From: Macrocystis pyrifera
Lineage: Eukaryota; Sar; Phaeophyceae; Laminariales; Laminariaceae
NCBI GenBank assembly: GCA_031763025.1
Contig: JASSKH010000011.1
Coordinates: 12,684,580-12,748,579 of the forward strand
Direction of reading: 5' to 3'
DNA length: 64,000 bases
The position numbers and the translations under genes are program-made. This document shows positions 1 to 11,720 of this stretch, in pieces. Each line of letters starts with the position of its first letter. Position 1 is the stretch's first letter. The notes beneath the pieces were generated by a model. It was not told where the DNA came from. It was given only the letters and a program-made list of their open reading frames with translations, and searched no databases.

Positions 1-141
1 TGTATTTTTTCATTCCAACTTTCTACTTTTTTGTGTTGCGAGTACTCCTTGTTATTTCGTTCCGTTTTCTATTTTATTTTTATTGTTTTATGGTCTGATC
101 GTGTTTCTTTCATAGCTGCTGTCGTTGCCACACCTTCAAAG

Positions 142-290
142 TAGTACCCTAAAAGATGATACGGCTGTAAAATGCGTACACGTGATTTGAGGCATGCTAC
201 ACCCTAGAATATGAGGCGGCTGTAATATGCATACTCGTGGTTTGAGGCATGCTACACCCTAAGATATGATACGGCTATAGCATCCGTTTC
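142..290. repeat. Tandem repeat, ~64 bp, 2-3 units
   Basis: The unit GAGGCATGCTACACCCTA plus a following GATACGGCTGTAATATGC segment recurs two and a half times. No gene seen. From 1 to 1748 I otherwise see only two MITE copies and a poly-G tract. Confidence 0.6.
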
Positions 291-486
291 ATTTTTGTTT
301 TTCACGTAGGCGTGGTACGACAGGAGTAGCAGATTTCGGCCACAAGTTTTTGGAGCGAGGGAGCATCCACGGAGCTCCTCGACTCAGGAGCTATATATAT
401 TTACCCATTGTGATGTCGCTGGCAACGCGTGCTACTGGTAGTGTTTTTTTTTCTGTCTTTTTTTCTCTTCGCTTTTACTACTAATA

Positions 487-593
487 TTACGGGGGGGACC
501 ATATCAACTAGGACCTACGGTACACACAAAAACTATGTTTTTCTCTGTTTTTACCAACAATGTTTGGTCTTATTTACTTTAGTCCCCCCGTAA
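487..593 (+). mobile_element. MITE-1 copy 1
   Basis: TTACGGGGG...CCCCCGTAA inverted termini flanked on both sides by TA. Forward orientation is defined as the strand reading GGACCTACGGTACACAC near the left end. About 107 bp, non-coding. Confidence 0.85.
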
Positions 594-1239
594 TAGCTTC
601 TCCCTTATTTTTTCTCTCCCCTTCCTCCATACGGTAGTCGTAACTCAGTTACGGGCTCACTATGTATCATATTGGCCTTATTCCTGTATCTGGGTGCCTG
701 GACAAGCGGGAAACACCCCCAGAAAGCTCATGCGAACGTGCTGAAAAGGGACTTTTTCAACTGACTCCAAATCCAACTGCATAAGAAGTGGCCTGAGTAT
801 CATAGTGGGCTGTTCTCCCTCCCTCCCACCACGGTTTGGGTAAAAACTCCAGCCCTACCCTAGCTTCCCTCGTCGTGTCGCGTCGAATTTGTTGCGCCTG
901 CCTACCCATGCTACTATCGCATCGCATTAATTGCTCTTACTCATGACAGTTGATTCCGTTTTTTTTACTTATTTTCGCGAATATACCTTAAGGTCCGACC
1001 CACGTAATAATATTCGAACTCCAACACCAACTCTTTTTAATAGTAGCATTGGAGGGTAACCACTATTCACAGCCCGCCGGGGGCGGCCATGTTGGGTTGC
1101 GTCTCTGAGGAGCTTTACGTCTCCCCGCGCCCGAAAACGGATGTTGTTCTTCGCGATGTACCCTAGGCCATGGGGCTGCTCGTCGGGTTATATCGCAATC
1201 AGTCTATCGGGTGGGGTGCACAGACCCTCGAAACAATTA

Positions 1240-1344
1240 TTACGGGGGGCCATATTAAATAGGACCTACGGTACACACAAAAACATAGACGTTTACCTAT
1301 TTTTACTAACAATATCTGGTCCTGTTTACTATGGTCCCCCGTGA
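1240..1344 (+). mobile_element. MITE-1 copy 2
   Basis: Same termini and AT-rich core as copy 1, flanked by TA. The right end has GTGA instead of GTAA. Confidence 0.85.
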
Positions 1345-1381
1345 TAGTTACCGCCCCTCTAAGGAAAAACCTCTACCGTAG

Positions 1382-1383
<2 letters not shown>

Positions 1384-1434
<51 letters not shown>
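1384..1434. repeat. Poly-G tract, 51 nt
   Basis: An uninterrupted run of G just downstream of MITE-1 copy 2. It lacks the GAGTAC/GTACTC junction that marks poly(C)-tailed retroelements elsewhere in this window. Confidence 0.9.
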
Positions 1435-1435
<1 letters not shown>

Positions 1436-1748
1436 GCGGTGCGATTTTCTCTTGTTTTTTTTTCAAGTGTGATCGTTTTGTTGTCACGCTTTTTTATGTG
1501 ACGTCACTTGGTTTTGGTTTTGGTTTTTTTTTTTTCTTGGGGCAGGTCGTCGGTAGCGGTCCGGTGCTGTTTTTTTTGTTCAAGATTTTGTTGGTTTTGT
1601 TACCTGCTCTTTTTTACAGATTTCCTTTTTTTTACTACGGTATCGTTTTACTTTGTCTCGTTTTTCTGTGTAACTGGTATCATCATGCGAAGTGTAATAT
1701 GTACGAGTATGTGTTCAGTCTTTTCATGGTTTGGTTCTTTTTTTTCAG

Positions 1749-1813
1749 AGGACCCGGTGGACGGAACCCAGGAGCAGCTCCTGGCGGGGGAAATCGACCA
1801 GCTCTTGTCTGCG
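1749..1813 (+). CDS. GOSR1: GOSR1-like exon a
   Basis: A T-rich tract ending TTTTCAG precedes the exon and GTGAGTA follows it. It encodes DPVDGTQEQLLAGEIDQLLS plus Ala, the start of the conserved Habc-region helix EIxQLL. It enters with two bases of a split codon and leaves in phase 0. Confidence 0.8.
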
Positions 1814-2006
1814 GTGAGTACGAGTACATACAGTAGTGCACAACAACAGCGGTAGCAGCAGCAGCACACCTAGCGGCAGCATCCCAATCGATGCTGCCGC
1901 AGCGTATCAGTGGGAAGGGGGGGGGTGTTGTACCCGGCCATTCGTGTTTCACTCTTCGTACAGTGTTGCCTTTTGTCCGATCTTGTTGTACATACGACAG
2001 TTTTGC

Positions 2007-2040
<34 letters not shown>

Positions 2041-3327
2041 ACTGCTACTGCTACTGCTACTGCTGCTGCTGCTGCTGCTGCCTTTTCACCACGTTGTGCG
2101 TAGCATGTATACTGCTGGGAGTACATTTGTCTCTTGTACCTTGGGCGTTGCAGTGTGTACCAGTTTGTATGACAATGCTTGGCGTACTCCATTAGCTGCG
2201 CTGTGGGTGTTGCTGCCGTACCCCAGACCAGACTCGTCTCGAGGCCCCTCTGTGCTCTACCTGGTGTCCTCTATGCTCTGCCTTCCCCGGGGGGGAAGAA
2301 GCTGCTTGCCCTTGCTTCTCTCTTTTTAGTTCAGTACGAAGTCGCCTGCTCTAACTACAGTATTACGGGGGTCCATAGTTTATAGGATCTATGGTGTGCA
2401 TAAAAACCTATATGTTTACCTATTTTTACTAACAAAAATTGGTCCCATTAACTATGGACCCCCGTGTAATAGGATACTTCGAAAGCAGTTCGACACTTAG
2501 CTTTGCAAGCGAACATTGTGGTGCTTCGTTGTTGCATCTCTTGATCCCGCTCTCTCTCGAGTTCTTTGCTATCTCTTGATCCCGCTCTCTCTCTCCCATT
2601 CTCTATCTCTCTCTCGGTCTCTTGCTATCTCCCTGTCTCGCTCTCTATCATATCCTTGCTGTCCTGTCGCGCTTTCTCTTCTCCCTCTCTCTCTCACACA
2701 CACTCTCAATCTCTCTCATTCTCTCTCTTCTCGCTGGTCTAGCTGGGGGAATGCAACGAGCGAATGGGAGCCCAGGTCGCGAAGGGGGGACGCAAGGCAG
2801 ACTCGGCCATGCTTCAGCGGTGAGTACTTGCTATTAGTAGCGTTTTGTAGGCCGGTACTCTCGCGGAGATGAGGGAGGGTGGCCGACGTTGGGAGGGGGG
2901 GGGGGGGATACTCACCATCATTCATGGTCGTAGTCGTATGACATGACCATAGACCCTCGAACCGCTGCAATGTCGGGACAAAGCACGTCGGGCTTTCGCC
3001 GACCAGGCAGACATTGCCCTGCACTAAACGCGGAGCGCCGTGAGGTGCTCGGCGAGACGCGTGAAGGGTGAGCTGCATTCTATAAGTACTCGTAAGAACC
3101 GCTTGTGAGGATGGGGCTTGCGCCAAGAAGTAAAAAATAGGGTAGGAGGGAAGGGGCGAGATTTTTTGCGCGAACCATTTACCTGATGTTGAGGTTATAT
3201 TGGCGCGGAACAAGTCAATATCCCCCCCCCCCCCCCATATATATTATATATGGGTTGGGTTGGCGTCGGTTGGCAACGACACTGTAAAACATGCCCCTCA
3301 CTACGTGAGCTAGACATCCAGGGTACC

Positions 3328-3371
<44 letters not shown>

Positions 3372-6300
3372 GCGGTCGCCCACAGCTGGTCGTCGAGCTA
3401 GATCATATGTGCGAGGTAAAGAACCTTTACTCTGCACAAAGGGAATTGATCGTATCACGTTGTGTTCAAGGTAAGGCACCCAAGAGGCAATTACATAGTA
3501 CTTCCATTGCTGTCTCTGGAAGTGGCTACACCGGAAATTAAACTAACTCATTGAAGCTGTCATCCATATGCAAGTCCGCCTCACAAGCGGTTCTTAGTGG
3601 GATGCAGCTCACCCTTTATGCGACTCGCCGGACACCTCACGGCGCTTCGCGCTTGGTGCAAGCAATGTCTGCCTGGTCGGTGAAAACCGGACATGCTCTG
3701 TCCCGGCATTGTAGGGATGCGAGGGTCTATGGTCATACGACTACGGCCATGCATGAGATCGAGTACATCTCTCCTATCGAGTACACCCCGCCCCCTCCCC
3801 AGGCGGCCAAACAGGAAGGGGATAAGATAGCAAACATTTTCCATGTAATATTTGGAAGCAACGTATTGAGCGCCCAATTGTTGGAGATTTCTCTATTTGG
3901 AGTAGGAACGGTGCTCTGTCTCGAAAGGGATGCGTGTTCAATGGTCAAATGACTTAAGGCAAGCAACAAATGAGTACGCCCCGCCCCCCCCCTGCTAGAT
4001 GCTCAAGCACAACTAGTAATACAGTATTGAGAGCAGAACTGGCAATGTACCCACTGAAGACAAATAGAGACATGAGAAAGTTGAAATGGCAATATAAAGT
4101 AAGGAACATGCCAAAAAAGAGGTTGCCAGCCATAGTTGATAGAGCTGTATGGGAGAAAGGATCAAAAGGGCGAGCTAGAATAAGGTGGGATGGCGTGGTT
4201 GAGAAAGTATGGAAGGATATTGGGGGAAACCAAGAAGAGGTGAAGTTTGGGAGATACGAGGCAGAAGAAAGGATAGAAAGAAGGGAAAGACGAGCGCTAA
4301 GAAACAAGGTGGAATCGGGAAAACATTTAGAAATATACGGGAGATTGAGCGAAGGAATAGGAATGAAGACGTATGCACGGTCCAATAGACTTCGCGAAAA
4401 CGCTGAAACTGCGATTTCGTGTAGGTGACCTGGACCTGCCAGAAAGAAGAAAGAGATATACCAGTAGCCAGGGGGGAAGTAGATGCACAGATGTGCCCGT
4501 GTGGCAAAGCAATAGAGAGTAGAACTCACATAGTAGGAGAATGTGAAATGTACAAGGAGGAACGGGTTGTGTTAGAAGAGATGAGAGAAATACACGAATG
4601 TGACATGGAGGGGTTTGATACACTGGATAGCAGCGAATTAACGATCGCTATCCTAGGAGATAGATGGTGACCACAGGCGGCCAGACAGGAAGGGGATAAA
4701 ATTAGCAAAACGTTTCTAGGTAATATTTGGAAACAACGTAATGAGCGCCCAATTGTTGGAGGTGTCTCTATTAGGAGTAGGAACGGTGCTCCGTCTCGAA
4801 AGGGATGCGTGGTCAATGGTCTAATGACTAAGGCAAGCAAAATGAGTAGCCCCCCCCCCCCCCCCCCCCCCCCTTCGCTCTCATCAATGAGTTCAACGCT
4901 GTCATCTGTATGCAAGAATTCTGCCTCACAAGCGGTTGCTAGTAGGATGCAGCTCACTCTTAGTGCGACTCACCCAACACCTCGCGGCGCTTCGCCTAGT
5001 CGGTGCAAGCAATGCCTGCCTGGTCGGTGAAAACTCGACGTGCTCCGTCCCAGCATAGTAATATGCGAGGGTCTATTGTCATACGACTACGGCCATGCGT
5101 GAAATGAGTACGCCCCCCCCCCCCCCCCCAGCTCTCCCCTCCCCTCCCCTCCCCTTCTCTACCCTACCCCACCCGACCCCACCCCACCCTACCCTACCCT
5201 ACCCTACCCTACCCCACCCTACCCTACCCTACCCTACCCTACCCTACCCTACCCCTACCCTACCCTACCCTACCCTACCCTACCCTACCCTACCCTACCC
5301 GACCCTACCCTACCCTACCCGACCCTACCCTACCCTACCCGACCCTACTCACGTCACGATTGTCTGGCGCATGAATGTACGCGCGTCCCGAATAAAGGTA
5401 TCGAGAAATCTTGTTCGATTTTTCAACGGAGTTCAAGAAGACCTCGGCGGCGATGCAGCGCAAGCGAGAAGCGACCGAGCTGTTCAAGTCATCCAGGTGA
5501 TGCCACGCGCGCGAAATGGTTTTCGCGTGTTTCACAGAGGGTGGGAGGGGGAAGGGGGAGGGGGGCGGGGGGGGTGTACTCCTTTGTTGCGTGCCTTAGT
5601 CATTCCACTTTTGACCACGCATCCCCTTTTGAGACGGAAGGGAGGGGGGGGGGGAGCTGTCATGTGTGTTTCTAAGAGAAGAGGGTGATGGGGAATGGGG
5701 GGGGGGGGGGGGGGTGGAGGAAGAGGAGGGTCGAGGGGTGGGGTAGGATAACTCAAATTTGTCAGTGATTCGGAGAGGGAATGTTAGGGGGAAAAGAGAG
5801 ACCGGTGAGGGGGGGTGATGGGGCGATGGGTGGGGTGGGTGGGATATCTGATAAGAGATGGGGAGAGGAGGCGAAGGGGGGGCGAGGGGGGTGGGGAGGG
5901 GCGGGGGGGGGGAGGGTAGAAAGGGTGAGGAAGGTGGGGAACGGGGGTCTATGTTTCATGTTTTACTTACATGTTTGAAGGTTACATTCTAAGCGGTACC
6001 TGATGGACGGACTTGCGCTCGCTACTATTAATAAGTGTTCTTTGTGTGTTTTTTCTATGATTGTTTTTTTTTGTGCTGGTTTTACATATATATATTTTTT
6101 AATCTACTTGATACACGTTTGTTTGTTTTTTCAATATGCTGACAGTTTCGGTTTTTTCCTCTGGTGACCGTCGCGGCGACTATTAATGTGAACAGGGCTC
6201 ATCAAGATAACCCGGGGGGGGGTGGTGACTACGAGCAAGAGCACTTGCTCCGGGAGCAGAACGCCATCCACAGCTCTCTACAGAGCGCCACAGGGGTGCT

Positions 6301-9300
6301 AGGGTGAGTTGGTCCAACAAGTGTCACCTTCAGTGCCCGTCCCTTCATTGCCACGCAGAGCTACAGAACTTGAGCTATTACGGGGGGTCCATAGTTAATA
6401 GGACCTATGGTAACATAAAAACCTATATATTTCCTTATTTTTACTAACAATGTTTGGTCCTATTTACTATGGTCCCCCGTAACAGTAAGAGGTGGATTAG
6501 TTTGGGCAACGGCGTGTGCTTGGCTACTGCGTGCCCAAAACATCTACGGTTGTATACGGGTGGATTTAAAATGAGTCGATTTATTGGCTTGATGTTCTAA
6601 GGGATTACCCCAGACTAGACTGGGTAATCGATCGATCTTTTACCCTTATAGCTCAGTAGGTAACACCTATCTTCACGTTTGACGTCGTCCAGGTTACGGG
6701 GTTCGAACCTCACTTCAAAACGTTTCTTTTACAGAAACGCCTGCTGCGCCTGCATCCCTCAAAGAAAGAACACATCTCCCTGGTTCCCCAGGCAACGAAA
6801 CGAAACGGGTAGTATAGTAGGTGAGCGTACAGACGATTTACGGTTCTGACGCCTCTGAGATCCCGCCGTTCAGAGGGGGAGAGGGGGGGGGGGTGTTGTA
6901 AGGATTACCCTGGGCTGGGTAATCGATCGACCTTTTTTACCCCTGTAGCTCAGTAGGTAACTCCTCCACACTTGAGCTGCATCGTTTGGAGTGGGTTAGT
7001 TTTGGCCGTAGACGGAGACCATAGAGCTGTGCTGCGGTGCCACTGCACTGACTGTGCTCATGCCAACCTCTCGGCGACCCCCACGTAGCGGCCATACTAT
7101 TGTACGCCATTTAGCGTCCCGGCGTGGTTGGTGATGAACACAATTAGCACGTTTGGTGTTCTCGGCCATGTAGGGGAAGGGGTAGGATCATCTTGCCCCC
7201 GCGCACCGTACCCCTCCTTGCGTTGTAACGTTACAGTCGATGGGACGCCAGTTTGTATCATCCGCAACGAAGCTGCAATGGTCAACGTTTTTTTTTTTAT
7301 CGTCAGCTTCTTTTTCCTCTCTGTTGAAGTCTGGAGAGGATGTAATTGACCGATGCTGCTGCATATGTACTACATACCAGCACCCAATTCCACACGTTTT
7401 TTTTTTGGTCGTTGTTCGATGTCGAAAAAAAATGATGGTCAGCTTTTTTTTCTTCTCTGAAGTCCCTAGAGGGGTACTGGACCGATACTGCAGTCTGTAC
7501 GTAAAACAGTACCCATTTTTACGGAGTTTTTTATTGTCTGAGTAACAGAGGCGACCGGAACGTTCTTTCCGGAACATTCTTTTCTAGACACCTCACATAA
7601 AAAACGGTCAGAATGGAAAACGAACTGGAGCGTTGTTATCACAGGACGATTTGAGAGAAGAATGCTCGGACAGGGGGGGGGGGGGGGGGGGCTCTCTGAA
7701 GCCAAGTGATCGAAAATTGGAAAAAATATTTTTTTTAAACATTTTGTTTCTTCTCTTGAATCGTCGTGTAAGAGCCCATCTTAACGGGGAACACTAAATT
7801 TCATTATTTGGAAATAAAATTTCAATTTCAATGAATTTTATTTTGATTTCGAAAAAAAACGTGTTTGTATCCTGTCGGGAAACGGCGCATTCATTGTCAC
7901 ACAATAAGGAAATCGAAACCACCTTGAATAACGCAGCGCGTCACACAACGCCCAGCCGACAAACAGCGACGAGCGTAGACGAGAGCGAAGGTTTGCGTTG
8001 TCGCGTGCGCGCCGCCGCCAGCATTTTTTTTCTTTTTGGTGGCGCAGGATAGGAAGCTATCTATCACTCTCAGGGTGTCTTGGGTGGGCAGAGGGAGCCG
8101 TCAAGCGCCACGTGCGGAACAGCAACGGTGGTGCAGCTATCGAAGTCTCGAACGTTTCGTCTGTTTTTTTTTGCTCGTTTGCTCGGTTTTCGTGATGGTT
8201 GGCCGATCGAGCAGGCCGAAAAATTGGGCTTGCGGCCGCCATGAATTATTTTGAGGCGCCACCGCCGGGGTACGATGTGCTATGGTCTGTGGCCGTGGGC
8301 GCGGCTATTGCTCCGGTCGCCAGTAGCTGAGGTTCGCTTTTTATCGCCTCGACGGTGGTCACCGAAGCGGCGAAGAATCATCCCAGACTTCACCGGGGGT
8401 GTTGACCCACCATGAACATGCTACATCAGGGCTGATCAACTCCCAAATTCGAAATTGAAACTAGAAAAATCACACGAAAAAAGTCCCAAAAGGCTTTTGA
8501 TTTTTTCTAATTTGCCCCTTCGAATCCTGCCTGGTCGTTCACTCTCCGGCCAATCAGATGCAAATTAAGTGAGAAAAAAAAAAAAAATGGAACTAAATTG
8601 AAAGGACCAAAAAGCCCTCGATAAGATGGGCCCTAATGACAGGGCTCCTGTTTGTTTTCCATTCTGACCTCCTTTATGCGAGGTGTCGATAAAAATGAAC
8701 GTTCGGGCGCCCTCGGAGCGATAGCTGTTGCGTGAGCACAGCTTGATCCAACTTCCGCTAGACGGTCGATAAGTGCCACACCAAAGAGGTGCTACGTAGG
8801 GTGGGCGAGAGAGGGAGGACGATATTTATTGGCAGATGCGACTATTAATATTCTATCACAAGACGTACCTGCACCGACTGCGACTGTCGGAGGGCTGCAG
8901 CAGGCTGCAACGCTTCCGATGATTGAAGTCCTCCCCCACTACAATGGTTGGAGCCCCACTACAATTCATTTTGTGTCCTTGTTTTCTTTTATTTTCTTTT
9001 TTTTTGCCGCCCGGCCCGTGCAAGGAGTTGGCTTTTTCGTCTTCGAGTGTTCGAGTGTTCGAGGCGTACGATGAGTTTCAACCGTGATATGTAACATGAC
9101 TGCTTTTGTGTCTTTTGGGTATTGACATGTGATTTGACTACGGTCTTTTCCTCAGGTATTATTTTTCCCCTCCAGTATGCCAGCTTCCCCGGTGATTCGG
9201 TAGGTGGGTCCGCCTGCCTATCAAGATCAAATTTCGTGGGTTTCGAGTCTCACCGAGTGCATGCTCGTAGGGACTTGTCCGTGCATAAGAAAATTGAATA

Positions 9301-11659
9301 GCGGAAGGCGCGAGAGCGCGAGTTGGCTTCTTTCGATGACAATCGACGACGAGCAGTGGGAATGCTGAACCCTACGCGCGACAAAAAGTAAAAGGGCACA
9401 TACCGGGGGGAAGGGACACGACACCTGTGACCACGGCTTGTCTAGAAGAAGGCCGCTGAGGGTAAAAACCTCCTACACGAGTTAGGCTGGAAAGCAAAAG
9501 TGACGACTAAAAAAATAATAAAAAAAAATGGTGTGACCAAGGGCTCGCGATTTCGGCCAGACGTTAACCCCTTTAGTGCCGCAGTCCCGATTTGGGGACA
9601 AACCAGTCTAATTCCAAGTCATTTGTCCCCAAAACGGGACTGCGGCACTAAAAGGGTGAACGTATCATACGAACAGCAACAACAACGACAGCTATTAATA
9701 GTGTGTACAGACTGCGGTAAGTGTGTGTGTTGTTCACATTAATTAACCCGTTAAAACCGTTCTTTCTACCCGTCGGTCGACATCCAGCACGACCAGTGTC
9801 CGTGCCGATTCTTCAATCCTACAACAGAGAGTTGCGTAATCTGTGGTCACAAAACTACGCCACGGCAGAGATACTGCATTGTTATCCAGTAAGCAGAGTA
9901 AGCAACACAATGCCATACCATCAATAGGTACTGAAGACGACAGGCACGACATACTATTACGGGGGTCCATAGTTAATAGGACCTATGGTATACATTAAAG
10001 CCTACATATTTAACTATTTTTACTAACAAAATTCGGTCCCGTTAACTATGGACCCCCGCAGTAGGTATATGCCAGGATTTGCTGTTGTGAGGGCCCATCT
10101 TATCGAGGACTTTCGGTTCTTTCAATTTGACTTGATTTTTTTTTTCTAATTTAATTTAACGGCCCATCTTGTTGAGGACTTTCGGTTCTTTCAATTTGAC
10201 TTGATTTTTTTTTTTTCTAATTTAATTTGCATGTGATTGAACGAGATTTAGTGTTCCCCGTTAAGATGGACTATTAGGGCCGACACGTGCATATTTTCTG
10301 AAGCTGTTTGTGAGCGAGTGAGTGATGCACCGTGAAGAGCGTTGACTTCGCACGGCAGAAAGAAGTGCGTCCGTTTTTCCAGCGCCCGTTTTCTCGACAG
10401 CGGCGGCAAGGGAGGGTGCTATTAAAATGCCCGATCTTTGATTATATTTTCGGACGGTTCTGAGCCAGATCTTTCCGAAAACACTTGACTAAATGTATTT
10501 TTGTTTATTTATTCATCCTCCGGTGGGTTGGTAAAAGTAAAGCTTAAGCTCAACACACTTCCACGTTCAGACTTCGTGTCGTGTGCCAATTTTAACCCAT
10601 TCCTCCCGTTGCAGCAGCTTGGGCGGTATTGTCAACCTTCCCGTTTCGGAAAATAGAACTAAAAACCGAGCTCTGAGCAATGATCGCACCCTGCCCGAAT
10701 CCGACCCTCTTTGCTTCTTTACGGTATGCCGATGTAGCGATAGTGTGTACGACCGGGCCCAGCGTGGACGAAATAGTTGGCAGTAGTGCACACAATAAAT
10801 AAATATAAAACTCGTCATTGGGCCCAGCGTGGACGAAATAGTTGGTAGTTGGTGTTGGTGCACACAAGAAAAAAAAAAGAGTCTTCATCGCAGCTCTGCT
10901 CCCGAGTTTTTTTTGTAGGCCGTCGGAGTTAGGGCTAAGGTTTTACGGTGTGTATACTGTCGACTGACATCTTCAGAAAACGATGTGGATCAGATCATCT
11001 ACCTGTTCCTGCTTGAGCTGCCCGATATGATATGTTGCGCAGTATCTGTGTACGGAGTAGGTCCACATACCACCCAGGAATCGTGTGCCGGGTCGTGCAG
11101 AATGTTCCGCTTGGCCGTATCGGCAAACGGGAGCTAGGGTAGGTCGCGCATATCAGGATTGTATCTACCCTGAAGGGATCTATCTATTAATAGATCACGT
11201 GAGGGAATAGATGATCTGTGTCCCGACTTGGGGAACCGTTTCATTTTCTCGGCCAAGTGGGAGAGAGAGCTAACACTTCCGGTTGCTGTCCGCACCCTAC
11301 CCCTACCCCTACCCCTACGCCTCCCTACCCCCGCCCTACCCCTCGCGATGGTGGCGTAACAGGCAAGCAGCGGAGGCGAGGGAAAGCTTGCGCTTGCAAC
11401 GGACTACGCTCGGAGCCGCGTCATCTACCTTGTCGTCTATGCAGGTCCGCGTCCGTGCAATATGCGTTCGTCCGGGGTGCTCGTATGATCGTTCGGTCGC
11501 GCCTTGGAGAAGTAGAGGGGCCGTGGGGGGGGGGGGGGGGGGGGGGGGGGGGGATACTCAGTGGCTTCTGTAGCTGATAACTGCTGTGTGTCCCTGTTTT
11601 CGTGTTTTTTGTGCGGGATACGCTCGTTCGACCAAGCGGGGGGGGGGGGGGGGGGGGGG

Positions 11660-11720
<61 letters not shown>

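Noticed and set aside
1683..2195. Poly-Ala/poly-Leu/poly-Cys frames on both strands
   Set aside because: They are produced by the GCT microsatellite. The real coding piece there is only the 65-bp exon 1749-1813.
3690..3800. Similarity of CTACGGCCAT in the poly(C)-tailed SINE to the 5' end of 5S rRNA
   Set aside because: Only about 10 bases match, and the same segment aligns better and for longer with the LINE 3' UTR, which explains it.
5095..5688. Long Pro-rich open frame over the (CCCTA)n array
   Set aside because: The pentamer repeat keeps several frames open (PYPTLPYPTLP). It overlaps a retroelement tail and SNARE-gene exon c in another frame.
6640..6720. A functional tRNA gene
   Set aside because: A- and B-box-like words are present but acceptor and T stems do not pair well, and a truncated second copy with the same leader shows it is a repeat.
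11218..11577. 119-codon plus-strand frame over exon e
   Set aside because: It reads the conserved SNARE exon in the wrong frame and ends in poly-Gly from the G run.
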